Below, one piece after another: positions 41,205 through 55,703 of a stretch of 64,000 nt of DNA. Every line of letters begins with the position of its first letter. Position 1 is the first letter of the stretch. The notes under the pieces are model-generated. The model was given only the letters and a program-made list of their open reading frames with translations. It was not told the origin of the DNA and searched no databases. A program made the translations under genes and the position numbers. The stretch lies in assembly GCF_000026945.1 (NCBI RefSeq), contig NC_012867.1:496001-560000 (forward strand), in the 5' to 3' direction. This DNA comes from Candida dubliniensis CD36. Its lineage: Eukaryota; Ascomycota; Pichiomycetes; Serinales; Debaryomycetaceae.

Positions 41205-44150
41205 TAAGTAGTGGGTGATATTGTTTCTGTACATTATCATTAATATGCTTTTACAAATGAGTGAATTGGTAGTTACGTATATCAATAGTATACTATGTTA
41301 GATATAGCGGAATTGATTGACTAGTAAGGTTAACTTATCTTACAAAACCTATTCTAATAAATTTTCTTTCAAAGAGATAAGAAATATAGGGGAATGATGA
41401 AGCTTTGAATAGTAGTAGTACTAGTAGTAGTGGAGGACTGTGCAAAGTCCATTTGATAATATAATGATGATTTGCGGCAATTGAGAAAAAGAAATCAAAA
41501 TAAAGATCTATCCGGGGTCATGAAAAAAAAAAAAACCAGAAAAGAAGAAATCTTTGCCAAGAACCAAAATTCAATTGCTGATTAATGATATTGTAATGCT
41601 TCCAATACTTAAGAATAATGTAAGTTGAAGTTTGTATTAATTCCATAGATATATCAATGACAACAATAAGGAATATAGGAGCATTTATTATAATTCAGTT
41701 CGGAGTTTGTAAATTTTCCACAAGAAAAAAAAAAAAAAAAAAGAAGCGAGATTAATTTTTTGCTTGGAAATTTATGTTAGTTGGTGCAAAACTGGATCCA
41801 ACAAAAATAAGTAATATTCCATTCAATTCCAACTATATGAGTTTCCTAATTATTAATTAATATATTATAGATTAATTACTTGGCTAATAATAAGAAGAGT
41901 TAGTTTCTTTTCTTTTCTTTTTTTTTTTTCTTTTTTTTTAGCTGACTAAAGATATTGTCCCTGCAGTTTGTTATCGGATTTAATTTTGCAGCTTTAGTTG
42001 TTGATCAGTCATACTTTTCAATCACTATAATTCAACAGAATCATCCGATAACTCAACCATGGTTCTCTACCAAATGTATTAGACTCAAGTTGCTTTTTTT
42101 ATTTTCAAATAAGTAGTGCTTGATTAATTATAGAAAACAAGTCCCACCCCTTGACTTTTGTTGAACAAGATTCAAGTAGTCACACAAGTTTAATTTAACC
42201 AATACCCCTAGGAGTGGAATTATATCTGTTACTAGTTTAATTATGAAATATCCGCTTGGAAAACTAATTATACTTGATTTTCCATACAAAGATCAGCAAA
42301 TAATAAATTCAAAGAAATATAAAACCAAAAACCAAAAAAAAAAAAAAAAAAAAACTTTCGATAACTGGGAATCTTTTATTTTCTTTTAATTGAAAGTTGT
42401 TTCTTGTTAAAAATAATAACATCAAAATACATATAGATATCTATATAGTCTGGTGTTAATTATCTATCTACTTTTTAATTTTTGCTTCTTACTTCACCTT
42501 GCGTATAACAAATAATAAAAAAGAGATCACAAAGAATATTTGATCGAATATTTATGATTTAGCACCTGTTCCATTTCTTTTTTTTTTTTTTTCTTGTTAA
42601 GACTGAACTTCAACATTTTTTAATTATCTAAATTGATTAATATCATTGTTTGCAAATGATGATCTAGAATAGAATATTGAAATTATTATCTCAATTTTCT
42701 ATCAAGAATATCGAAGTCAAATATACTCTCTTATGGAGAGTTATTGCTTCCAAAAACTCTGATTTCATTCTATTATATTTAAATTGAAGGATATCTTGGA
42801 TAAAACTTTCTTTTGTTAATTCTGTTACCCTTCCCTTCCCTTTTCTTTATTTCCTCTTTGCCAATACTTTTCTATTTCATTATCTTCAGATTACTTTTTG
42901 AATAGAAATCTGCATATTTTTGAAATTTGTTTACTATACAATACACACATACTACGCAATTTAAGTAACAAAAAAAGAAGTTCAAAACTTGCATTAAAAC
43001 AAAGGCAGCCTAGAAGTTACAAAAACAGAACGAGATTACAAGAACAAAGAGATCTCAATAACTTAACCAAAGATAGAAATTCACTCTCAATCAATTGCTT
43101 ATTGTATTTGTTGAGATACAATTAGTTCAATTGAATTTTACAAGATTGAACTTGATTTCCAATTCTTTCAGGGATTCTAATCTACTACAAGCCATTAATA
43201 TCAACAAAATAGGTGGCTTCACAAGAACCCCAAATCAAACTTTAAAAGCAACCTCCCCCCCACCAACGAACAAAATAGAACAAAAAAAAGGAGTTTCTAT
43301 TGCATAAATATAATCCAAATTTATAGAGATATTGTGTTGGGTAATTCAATACTTAAAATTATCAAATTCAAATTGTAACCTAAATTTGAAAATTTTGCAT
43401 TCCCTCCACATATTTATTTTCCAAAAATACAACATCAAAATTAACCTTATATTTGGTTATTGACAAACTTTATTTAGTTTATATTTGGTTCATTGCTCCA
43501 ACAAGAATATCTTTCTCTACCACCACCTCCACATCCACACATTACATCAAAGATATTTAGATCCATTTTGAGGAAGAACCATCAGGCCCAACTACAGCAA
43601 AAAAAAAAAGGACATACATATACACACAAAGGACAGCAACGACAAAATAAAAAGGTCATTTATATTTGCTATTGTTATCTCATCACCACAGTATATATAA
43701 CCCATTGCAATCAAATTTCATATTTCATCCCATCCCATCTCATCCCACACCCCCCCTATCTCATTTTTTCATCCAATCTTTCTTTACAAATTTTTGGGCA
43801 AGTTTATACGAAAGAGAGTGTGAATTGCATAAATTAAAGACAAAGACAAAGACAAAGACAAAGATAAAAACAAAAACAAAGGCAAAGACAATAATCTGGC
43901 AATTTTCCAATAAATTGAATTGAATTTTTACATATTGTTCATCCAGTTTTAGTAATATTCTGATTCATTTTGAGTTTATATATTTTCCATTTATTATTAG
44001 GAAGATTTATTTTAATTTTGTGGGTTTTTTTTTGTTTTGTCTTACTCTTTTTTGTCTCTCTCTCTCTCTCCTGAGATATTTTTACTACTACTAATAAAAT
44101 AATATTATTACTTTTTTTTCTGGGTATTATAATAGAGTCATCAATTTTCA
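41205..44150. other. Long intergenic region upstream of AZF1
   Basis: This 2.9-kb spacer is the longest in the window. It contains A runs (41727, 42336), T runs (41921, 42577), a 16-bp palindrome ATATAGATATCTATAT (42431-42446), an ACAAAG hexamer repeat (43836-43890) and CT-rich DNA near 44056-44071. Open frames at 42898-43307 and 43493-43923 are made of simple sequence and are rejected. Long leaders are common for Candida regulators. Confidence 0.5.
43836..43890 (+). repeat. ACAAAG hexamer repeat
   Basis: Five or more near-perfect copies of ACAAAG, decaying to ACAAAA and GCAAAG, lie about 260 bp upstream of the AZF1 start. Confidence 0.75.
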
Positions 44151-47100
44151 ATGGGGAAAACTGCTGTTTCATCTTCAAATCAACAACAACAACAACAACA
44201 ACCACAACAACAACTGCGCGAGCAACTTCAACAATTGCAACATCAACAACTAGTACAACAACATCTGAATCGTTTACAACAAGTCGAACAGCCTTATCAA
44301 TCATTACAATTCGCACGGTTAACAAGACCACCAAGGATAAATTCCCCTAAAACTAAAGATCGTACTTTGTCGACTTTGACTCAAAGTGCGAATGATGACC
44401 AAAAATTTCTATTTAGCAATTTAAACAATAATAGTAACAACAACAGTGCTAACACCTATAACAACCCACAAACCTCAACCTATACTTTAACTTCCACCAA
44501 AGAAACAAATTACCCTCATCAGCCGAGCTTTAGTGGACCCAGCTTAAACAATAATTTTGCGTATTTGAATCCAACAAATAATCGCACGTCTATATTTACT
44601 AATCTGTTTCTCCAACAACCACAACCACAACCACAACCACAACCACAACCACAACCACAACCACAACAGACACAAGTAAGAAACAATAATATATCACCAC
44701 AGGATTTGAATAATAAGAATAACACAATGATGCATTATCAGCAACAGCAACATCCACAACAACCGCTGCAACCGCAACAACCGCAGCAAGCCCAACAACA
44801 AGCGCAACAGCAATCACAACAGCAATCACAACAACCACATTCTTTGCAACAGAGTTTTAATCCAATTTCCACATCAAACCAACAGTATCAACAGTATCAG
44901 CAACCTAGTCAATTATTTAATCCACAACAGTCTGTTCAACAATACTTGCAGCAACCAATAAGACCCCGCGGAGATTCGATTGTGTTGCCTCCACCAATCA
45001 GACTGCTGGGTGAACATTTATTTGAAAATGGAACCAATAGTAATCCGATCCCTTCAACATCAAGATCAAATAGTATTTTCAGCTCGTTAATTAATCTACC
45101 AGGATCAAGTGGAAATTCAATAAGTGAACCGTCGCTTTCAAATTCCGGTTCTGCATCGGGCAAAATCGATGCCCCCTTTAACACAACAAATGGGAATAAA
45201 AACAATAATGGTGCGCCTCTATTGCCACCCACTACACGTTCTCGTCAAATGTCACTTGTTCAATCTCAAGATTTCACTATGGAAGATTTGGAAAATTTTT
45301 TAAATAAAGAGAGTATGAGCAATATCTTCAATTGGCAAAATGATCCAAAGTTATCCATTAGTGGTGGAACAGGAGGAAGTAGTGGGAATGGAATAAAATC
45401 CAAAGGTAATTCGATTGATTTCGCTAATTGGAACGAAGGAAACAACAATACTGGCTATAATAATAGTATCACGGAATTACTTCAGAATATGATATCGAAT
45501 GGATCGATTGATTTTAATTCATTTTCTAATATGAGTAATCAGCAAAGAAGAGATTCTATTTTGAAAATTATAAACGATCAGAATTCATTACGAAGTCAAA
45601 GAAGTTCATCGGATCAATCGAGAAACACCAATGCTAGCTTGCGAGAAGATATATTTGATAGAAGGAACCCATCACAATCACAACAACAATCAATTGAAAA
45701 AACCCCACAACAACAATCAGCATCATCATCATTATCAAAACAAAAGACATCACCAAGACAAAGAAAATCACCTCAGCAGAGACAAACTTTGCAACAGAAT
45801 CAAAGAGGACAAGTGAATGCATTGGCAGTTCCTGGAGACAAAGATAACGTTTCGCCTACATCTTCATCTCATACTTCCCCAAAATTCCAAGAAGAGCCAC
45901 AGTCACCAAAGGCATCACCTGTTGCGTATGGGAATGTGCGTGTAAATGAACCATTTGCTTCAAGTGGATACCAACAAGTGCAACAACAGCCAATATCACT
46001 ATCACAACAACAACAACAGCAACAGCAGCAACAGCAACAAAGCAGACAACAACAACAACAACAGCCCCAAAGATTATTTCAGAATTATTCGGTGTCGCCA
46101 CAAAACCAATACCAGTATTCTGCTTATCCTAATTATAGCCAATTAGGATATTCCAATGTTCAACAACAACTTCCAAATGCTCGAAATAATAGTTTTAGCA
46201 ACTATATATATCCAGTTCAACAACAGCAACAGTTCTATCCACCACAACAGCAACAACAATATATACCACCTACAGCAACCACCACCAAGCCACCTGGTTA
46301 TTTGCCTCAACAACAACTACAACAACCACAACAGCAGCAGCAGCAGCAACAAAAACAACTACAATCGAATCAACAGCCATCAAAGACGCCGGAACAACAG
46401 AAAAGGAAGCCATCTGTTAAACGAACAAGGAGGACTAAAAGAGACCAAAACTCGAATTCAAGTTCAACAACAAATTTGATGAATCCTCAGAATATGAGTT
46501 CACCTGAAAGTCGAAATCTAGTTCCTGCTCAACAATTTGCACAATCAGAAGATGGACGTCCGTTATTGGGAGCAACGAAAATAGATCAATTGATGTTGGT
46601 GATTCAAGCAAGAGATAAAGGAATAACAAATACTATTGAACAAGGTCCTGATGGGAGTATTTTAGCTTCCCCTGATAATTTTTCATTGGGTCGAAATAAA
46701 GCTGAATTAGATAGTGGAATACTACCACGACCGGTTAGTCTTGTTGGAGGAGTTGATAAACCACATAAACGAGAGGAAGATGATAATGAAGAAGGTGATG
46801 TGAATCATCATAAAAGGAGGAAACATAAGAATCAACAATGCCCATATTGTTTTAAATTTTTCACCCAATCAACCCATTTGGAAGTTCATATAAGATCTCA
46901 TATTGGATATAAACCATTTGAATGTACTTATTGTCATAAGAAATTTACTCAAGGAGGAAATTTACGAACTCATTTACGATTACATACTGGAGAAAAACCA
47001 TTTACTTGTGATATATGTAAACGATCGTTCAATAGGAAAGGTAATCTTGCTGCTCATAAATTAACTCATGATAATTTAAAACCATTTGAATGTAAATTAG

Positions 47101-47450
47101 ATAATTGTGATAAATCTTTTACTCAATTGGGTAATTTAAAATCTCATCAAAATCGTTTCCATTTAGATAAATTGAATGAATTGACTCATAGATTAGCAGA
47201 ATTAAGTGGACCTGCTTTGAATAATTTACCACCTGAAGAAAAAGATTTATTATTATATTTCAAAGATTTATACAAGAATTCAAATAAGGGAATCAGAGGT
47301 AGAGGTAAAGCTCATAAAGAGGACAACAACAACAACAACAACCAAGGCAATTCAAATGGGAAACAATCAAGTAATGTTGGACAAACTTCTGGTTCAAGTT
47401 TATCACCGCAATTTACTAATGGTCAATCAAGTGGACAATTTTCGGGATAG
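44151..47450 (+). CDS. AZF1: AZF1-like C2H2 zinc-finger transcription factor
   Basis: This 1099-residue protein has a long Gln/Asn/Ser-rich disordered region (1-890) and four C2H2 fingers near the C-terminus (about 897-1003): CPYCFKFFTQSTHLEVHIRSH, then CTYCHKKFTQGGNLRTHLRLH, CDICKRSFNRKGNLAAHKLTH and a fourth CX4C finger. HTGEKP-type linkers join them. The region after the fingers (YFKDLYKNSNKGIRGRGK) also matches S. cerevisiae Azf1, which makes the assignment strong. S. cerevisiae Azf1 controls carbon-source-dependent and cell-wall genes. A basic KRRKHKNQ stretch just before finger one may aid DNA binding or nuclear entry. Poly-Gln tracts lie near residues 10-25, 156-172, 190-235 and 615-640. 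CTG codons in the Gln-rich part are probably Ser. It is separated from RPC19 by 542 bp. Confidence 0.9.
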   Translation: MGKTAVSSSNQQQQQQQPQQQLREQLQQLQHQQLVQQHLNRLQQVEQPYQSLQFARLTRPPRINSPKTKDRTLSTLTQSANDDQKFLFSNLNNNSNNNSANTYNNPQTSTYTLTSTKETNYPHQPSFSGPSLNNNFAYLNPTNNRTSIFTNLFLQQPQPQPQPQPQPQPQPQQTQVRNNNISPQDLNNKNNTMMHYQQQQHPQQPLQPQQPQQAQQQAQQQSQQQSQQPHSLQQSFNPISTSNQQYQQYQQPSQLFNPQQSVQQYLQQPIRPRGDSIVLPPPIRLLGEHLFENGTNSNPIPSTSRSNSIFSSLINLPGSSGNSISEPSLSNSGSASGKIDAPFNTTNGNKNNNGAPLLPPTTRSRQMSLVQSQDFTMEDLENFLNKESMSNIFNWQNDPKLSISGGTGGSSGNGIKSKGNSIDFANWNEGNNNTGYNNSITELLQNMISNGSIDFNSFSNMSNQQRRDSILKIINDQNSLRSQRSSSDQSRNTNASLREDIFDRRNPSQSQQQSIEKTPQQQSASSSLSKQKTSPRQRKSPQQRQTLQQNQRGQVNALAVPGDKDNVSPTSSSHTSPKFQEEPQSPKASPVAYGNVRVNEPFASSGYQQVQQQPISLSQQQQQQQQQQQQSRQQQQQQPQRLFQNYSVSPQNQYQYSAYPNYSQLGYSNVQQQLPNARNNSFSNYIYPVQQQQQFYPPQQQQQYIPPTATTTKPPGYLPQQQLQQPQQQQQQQQKQLQSNQQPSKTPEQQKRKPSVKRTRRTKRDQNSNSSSTTNLMNPQNMSSPESRNLVPAQQFAQSEDGRPLLGATKIDQLMLVIQARDKGITNTIEQGPDGSILASPDNFSLGRNKAELDSGILPRPVSLVGGVDKPHKREEDDNEEGDVNHHKRRKHKNQQCPYCFKFFTQSTHLEVHIRSHIGYKPFECTYCHKKFTQGGNLRTHLRLHTGEKPFTCDICKRSFNRKGNLAAHKLTHDNLKPFECKLDNCDKSFTQLGNLKSHQNRFHLDKLNELTHRLAELSGPALNNLPPEEKDLLLYFKDLYKNSNKGIRGRGKAHKEDNNNNNNQGNSNGKQSSNVGQTSGSSLSPQFTNGQSSGQFSG
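44616..44667 (+). repeat. CCACAA hexamer repeat coding (Pro-Gln)n
   Basis: About eight tandem CCACAA units encode a Gln-Pro dipeptide run in AZF1. The opposite strand gives an artificial Cys-Gly open frame here. Confidence 0.9.
46004..46062 (+). repeat. CAA/CAG repeat coding poly-Gln
   Basis: A mixed CAA/CAG run codes for about eighteen residues, nearly all Gln, in the AZF1 activation-type region. The codon mixture slows slippage, but length variation between alleles is likely. Confidence 0.85.
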
Positions 47451-47992
47451 AAAAAATAAAAATAAATGAAAAGTTTCTATACATACATGTTTCACATTCA
47501 AGTCATAATTCTAAATTTTTCTTTTTTTTTTTTTTTGAAGATTTTCAAGTTATTTTTATTATTATTTTTGATATTATTAATGTTGATGTTATTCTTGTGT
47601 TTTGCTCATACTTGAATGAGTTTCTTTTTTTTTTATTTCAAGTTTACTATTTTTTTTTGTTTTATAATGTATTATTTTTGTTTATTTAGTTTATGTTAGT
47701 ATCAAAATGTACACACAGATATATATATATAAATGTTTAGATATATATTATGGAGAAATAAATGGAGGTATAGTAAATGCATTTTTTTTTTTTTTTTGCA
47801 ACTTTTGTATATCTTGTGCGAAATACACGACCCACAAGCAAGCCAGTTTAGAGAAGCTCATCTGAAAATTTTCAAATCAATAACCCATACAACTACAAAG
47901 ATAGAACAAAAAAAACAAAAAAACAGAACTGCAATCCACATTTACCCATCACAACAATACTTATTAAAGAAGTAGTTTTAAAATTTTTCACA
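47451..47992. other. Spacer between AZF1 and RPC19
   Basis: The 542-bp spacer contains long T runs (47521-47536, 47782-47798) and a TA repeat near 47719. An open frame at 47733-47975 is simple sequence and is rejected. Confidence 0.5.
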
Positions 47993-48385
47993 ATGTCAGC
48001 AGCAGTAGAAGATATACCAATGGAAGATACCAGTAATAGTGAACAAGAACAAGAACAAGAATATGATATAAATAAAATAAAAATTTTACCAGGAGCTTCA
48101 GAAGATGGTACATCAGCATCATTTCAAATCATTGATGAAGATCATACATTAGGTAATGCTCTTAGATACATAATTATGAAAAATCCTGAAGTTGAATTTT
48201 GTGGATATTCTATACCACATCCAAGTGAAAATAAATTGAATATTAGAATTCAAACCTATGGTAATATAAGTGCAGTTGAAGCATTACATCAAGGATTAGA
48301 TAATTTGAGTGAATTATGTAGTGCTATTGAAGATAAATTTGATGAAGCAGTTAAAGCTGGTGGTTATTCTACTAAAGAGCCATAA
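47993..48385 (+). CDS. RPC19: RNA polymerase I and III subunit AC19
   Basis: This 130-residue subunit is shared by RNA polymerases I and III and pairs with AC40, like the alpha dimer of bacterial polymerase. The core is SASFQIIDEDHTLGNALRYIIMKNPEVEFCGYSIPHPSE (about 42-79), with the conserved HTLGNAL(R) and GYSIPHP motifs, followed by LNIRIQTYG. The acidic N-terminus (1-32) is poorly conserved. Length is close to the S. cerevisiae subunit (142). Start is the first ATG. I saw no in-frame CTG. It stands between AZF1 and DBP2, all on the plus strand. Confidence 0.95.
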   Translation: MSAAVEDIPMEDTSNSEQEQEQEYDINKIKILPGASEDGTSASFQIIDEDHTLGNALRYIIMKNPEVEFCGYSIPHPSENKLNIRIQTYGNISAVEALHQGLDNLSELCSAIEDKFDEAVKAGGYSTKEP

Positions 48386-51732
<3,347 letters not shown>

Positions 51733-52310
51733 AATCAGTAAAGAAATGGGTGGTTTGCTGGTTTTGTTTTTTTATTTAATTGATTTATTTTATAGATTTT
51801 TCAGCTACTTTTTATTGGTAGGTTGTTTATTTTTTATTGATTTGCTTTTTTTTAGTTATAATTGAATTGTTACAGTAATATTGAAAGTAAGTAAGAATAT
51901 TGATGGGGTGGGTGGTTAATACCGTGGAGTATATAATAATTACACAAATTCTAAAAGCCCACCTACCTACACACACACGCACACATACACAAAGACCAAA
52001 ATCACCAAAATATCACATGCAAATTATAAACATGTATAAATAAATTTTAGTCTGACAGAATTACAAATGTTGGGGAAAAATGGCCGCAATTCGGCGGGTC
52101 TTAAAATCAAAGATTCAATAATTTAACCGCGTTGATAACTTTCACACGAGCTTATGATTGGATGTTGTTATTATTGTTTGACAATTATAGTAGAGGTACA
52201 AATAATAATATATCAATTATCTGTCCAACAAACTCACGCAACGTCAAAGGAGTATTAAATCCTTTCTTGACTTTGTAACTTCTTCCTTTAATAATCACCC
52301 CCTTGCCAAA

Positions 52311-52363
52311 ATCATTTAACAATTGATTTCAATTGATTTCAATTGTGAAAATTGTTAAATGAT
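52311..52363. repeat. Inverted repeat with three phased CAATTG boxes
   Basis: ATCATTTAACAATT (52311-52324) is the exact reverse complement of AATTGTTAAATGAT (52350-52363), with 25 bases between. CAATTG occurs at 52320, 52330 and 52340, exactly 10 bp apart, and AATTG again at 52350. CAATTG is an E-box-like (CANNTG) sequence. The element lies about 570-620 bp upstream of the CHO2 start. Confidence 0.75.
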
Positions 52364-52423
52364 CTGACCAACACAATTAATACTAAATAAAAAAATTTTT
52401 CATTGATCTTATATATATATATC

Positions 52424-52450
52424 TGTCTTTCTTGTCTTTCTTGTCTTTCT
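52424..52450 (+). repeat. TGTCTTTCT x3 tandem repeat
   Basis: Three exact 9-bp copies of TGTCTTTCT lie in the pyrimidine-rich CHO2 upstream region, 480-510 bp before the ATG. Confidence 0.85.
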
Positions 52451-52931
52451 TACTTCTTTTCAATAAATCTTCTCTAAAGAAAAAAATTGATTAATTCCCT
52501 AAACATTCTTTTGAAGATTACTTTCCCTATATTAAATTCATTGCATTTCCAATTGTTGTGAATTGAGATATCACAAGACTCTTAATTGCTTATTACATTA
52601 AACTTTAGAGTTATTCCAATTGATTACAGTTGTTAGGGAGGATTAAGACAATTCCAGTTTATTTTTTTTGCAACCCAGACCTTATTACATATTGCATTCT
52701 TGAACATTTCCAAATAAGATAGACCCTACTATTCCACTCTAGTTCAGTAGTTGATTACTCATTACCTAAAGCAATATATTCACAATTATATTTTTACAAC
52801 AACTCCTTTGAGGATTAATATAATTTGGTTCAGTTTATTATTTTTTTTTTGGAGGGGACTTTAACTTGAGACAAATCTCGCACGCCACATATAAATTTTT
52901 CATTAAAAAAATTTTTTTTTCCAACCTTTTA

Positions 52932-55595
52932 ATGACATCTATAATTAATAATACAAATTCCACAGTTTTTGATTCAACCAATAACGGAAACATGGCTATT
53001 TTAGAACCAGTTCAACCTGTTCTGAAAGGACCAAAAGGAATAACATTTTCTGGACAAACTTTTGTTGTTCCAGAAACTCATGATATGGTGAAAACTTTAT
53101 TCGACCCCACAGTTAGGAAATCAAATTTTGAATTAATTATCTTGGGTTGTTTATTTTCCAATTTGTTAGTATTTTTAATTCCTAATAATCAAATTAGAAT
53201 TTATATATTCATTGCCTTGTATATATTTTGGAGATTATCTTATAATTTTGGTATTGGTTGGTTATTACAAAATCAATCTAATCATAATTTGTTAGTATCA
53301 TGGTCACAAAAATACAAATTGTTCGAACCGGGAAATACTAGTTTTTTAGCTAAATCAATTCAAAATGAAATTAAAAGTCAAAGAGGTGAAAATTATGATA
53401 TTAAATCAATGCCAGTAGAATTCAATACTTGGTTGATTTTCAGAAAATTTGTAGATTTAATATTAATGCTGGATTTTATTACATTTTGTTGTGTTGTTTA
53501 TTGTTCAGCAATTAAAAATAATTATCAATTTTTTAATAATCAATCATCTTGGTTAGTTTATTCAAGAATTGTTTTCGGAACTGGGTTAATATTATTTAAT
53601 TTATGGGTTAAAGTTAATGCTCATAATACCATTAAAGATTATGCATGGTATTGGGGTGATTTTTTCTTTAGACAAATCAATAATGAAGAATTGATATTTG
53701 ATGGAGTATTTGAAATGGTTCCCCATCCAATGTATTCAGTAGGGTATGTGGGATATTATGGATTTGCTTTAATTGCTAAATCTTATGTTGTATTGGCAAT
53801 TGCTATATTTGGTCATTTCTTACAAATGATTTTCTTACATTATATTGAAAACCCTCATATTGATAAAATTTATGGTCCTTCTAAAAATGAAATCAATTTA
53901 ATTAAAATATTGAAATTAAAAGATTTGAAAAATTTCGATAATTTGAAACCATTGGTAGGATTAACAAATTTTAATTGGATGAGAGCTAGTGATATTGTTA
54001 ATTTGGTATTGAGTTTAACTTATGGGATAATTATCCCGTTATTTGCCAATTCAATTAAACTGTTATTTATTTTAACGGTGGGGATGAAATTATTTGAATC
54101 GATTTCCATCAATTTATTATTGACTTTACAAAGTTATTTTAAAGTTGTTACCAAATGGTCTCTTTCAAATGATATCCCAGTTGAGAAATCATTGAGTAAT
54201 TGGGCTGTTTTATATAATTCATTGATTAATTTGACTTATTCTTCATTATTTGGAATGAATTTAGGTTATTTCCTTCAAAAATCTTCTTCTTCATCATCGT
54301 CATCATCATCTAGTGGGTTATTGTTTTCTGATTGGTTTTATTTAAGAATCTTTTTAGGGTTATTATTAGTTTATACTCAATTTTGGATCAATTTTTCAAT
54401 TATTGATCTGATTGGTTATTTTGGTTGGTTTTATGGTGATTTTTTCATTCCTAAATCTCAAAGTTCAATTAAAAATATCACAACTGCTGGTGTATATCGT
54501 TATTTAAATAACCCAGAACAAATTTTTGGAGTTTGTGGAGTTATGGGTATTTTCATGATTTATCCAACGGTAGAAAATTTCATTTGTGTTGGATTATGGG
54601 TAGTTAATAATTTTATTAGAATCAATTTTATTGAAAAATCTCATATGGTGAAATTATATGGAGAACAAGAAGTCAATAGAGATTCTGGAGTAACTAAAAC
54701 TGTTAAAAAACATTTACTTCCAGAAGTTATTCAAAGAAGAATGAGTAATGATGAAGCATATGCTAGAACTAATGGTATTAGTAATGGAAGAAGAAAAAGT
54801 AGTAATAATTCCCATAGTAATTCGGTTGCTGATTCATTAGATAATTTCATTAGAGATTTAAGAAATTCATCTACTAAATTATCACAACAAAAATTGATTG
54901 AATTGTCACAAAATTTATCATTTGCTAATTCTGATTATAAGTTAACCATTGATGGATTAATGCAATCTACTGAAGGAGAATTGAAATATACAACTATTGG
55001 TACGCCAGTTACTATTTCATGGACTTCACCAGAGAAAAATCATTCAGTTCGTGATTGGGTTGGATTATATAAGATTGTTCAAACGTCATATTCCAGAAAT
55101 AAAACTATTCTTTCATCAGCTGGGAGATGGACTTGGTGTAAAGAAGCTAACGGAACATTTATTTTTGATAGAGAGAAATTATTTTGGGAAGAAGGGGTTT
55201 ATGAATTTAGATATCATTTAGATGGTAAACATGAAGTTGCTTATATTTCTGAACCATTTGAAATTAAAAGTGTTGAATTGGATGTGCCTGCAATTGAAGA
55301 ATATGCAAATGAATTTGCTGAAAATTTGAAATTAGAAATATTTGATAAAGTTATTAATCTTACTAATATCAATGAAGCTATTTCACCTATTGCTAATCAA
55401 TCAGATAATGTTATTGAAGTTTATAAATTAATCAGTTCAATGATTTCAAAATCAACTAAAATTAACATAACTTATAAGATTTTTTTAAATCATGATTTAT
55501 TATCAATTAAAGATGTTGCTATTAAACTTATCAATATAAAACATGTATTAGAAGAATTATCCTTCAATATTACTACTGACAAAAAAGATATATAA
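52932..55595 (+). CDS. CHO2: Phosphatidylethanolamine N-methyltransferase
   Basis: This 887-residue ER enzyme adds the first methyl group to phosphatidylethanolamine in phosphatidylcholine synthesis, using S-adenosylmethionine. Two tandem methyltransferase-type membrane regions are visible: [19 protein letters not shown] (about 260-278) and [18 protein letters not shown] (about 519-536), each between hydrophobic segments and each followed by a conserved NFIxxxFIE-like or HYIENPH stretch. A hydrophilic C-terminal domain starts at about 600 and contains GTPVTISW...DWVGLYKI, which looks beta-rich. I start at 52932, since the open frame upstream begins with TTG. A run of eleven Ser sits at about 452-462 between membrane segments. 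It ends 109 bp from the convergent MTR3. Confidence 0.93.
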   Translation: MTSIINNTNSTVFDSTNNGNMAILEPVQPVLKGPKGITFSGQTFVVPETHDMVKTLFDPTVRKSNFELIILGCLFSNLLVFLIPNNQIRIYIFIALYIFWRLSYNFGIGWLLQNQSNHNLLVSWSQKYKLFEPGNTSFLAKSIQNEIKSQRGENYDIKSMPVEFNTWLIFRKFVDLILMLDFITFCCVVYCSAIKNNYQFFNNQSSWLVYSRIVFGTGLILFNLWVKVNAHNTIKDYAWYWGDFFFRQINNEELIFDGVFEMVPHPMYSVGYVGYYGFALIAKSYVVLAIAIFGHFLQMIFLHYIENPHIDKIYGPSKNEINLIKILKLKDLKNFDNLKPLVGLTNFNWMRASDIVNLVLSLTYGIIIPLFANSIKLLFILTVGMKLFESISINLLLTLQSYFKVVTKWSLSNDIPVEKSLSNWAVLYNSLINLTYSSLFGMNLGYFLQKSSSSSSSSSSSGLLFSDWFYLRIFLGLLLVYTQFWINFSIIDLIGYFGWFYGDFFIPKSQSSIKNITTAGVYRYLNNPEQIFGVCGVMGIFMIYPTVENFICVGLWVVNNFIRINFIEKSHMVKLYGEQEVNRDSGVTKTVKKHLLPEVIQRRMSNDEAYARTNGISNGRRKSSNNSHSNSVADSLDNFIRDLRNSSTKLSQQKLIELSQNLSFANSDYKLTIDGLMQSTEGELKYTTIGTPVTISWTSPEKNHSVRDWVGLYKIVQTSYSRNKTILSSAGRWTWCKEANGTFIFDREKLFWEEGVYEFRYHLDGKHEVAYISEPFEIKSVELDVPAIEEYANEFAENLKLEIFDKVINLTNINEAISPIANQSDNVIEVYKLISSMISKSTKINITYKIFLNHDLLSIKDVAIKLINIKHVLEELSFNITTDKKDI

Positions 55596-55703
55596 TTAGA
55601 AATATTTGTATTATTTTATTTTTTTTTTTCATTTATCTAAGATATATTCACAGTTACCTTGAATTGTATAGCTTTTTTTATATATATATATATGTATATA
55701 TTC

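Larger units (their letters stand above)
51733..52931. other. CHO2 promoter region
   Basis: The 1.2-kb spacer contains the DBP2 3' UTR, a CA-rich stretch (51962-51985), a 14-bp inverted repeat holding phased CAATTG boxes (52311-52363), a 9-bp TGTCTTTCT triplicate (52424-52450), and further CAATTG at 52550-52555 and 52618-52623. The CHO2 frame extends upstream to a TTG at 52866 but has no ATG before 52932. Confidence 0.6.

Noticed and set aside
41464..41581. ATGATGA...CTGA pair resembling a C/D snoRNA
   Set aside because: The boxes are about 118 nt apart, and no terminal stem brings them together.
43939..44334. 131-codon minus-strand frame with a poly-Val run
   Set aside because: Poly-Val is the complement of the AZF1 CAA repeat.
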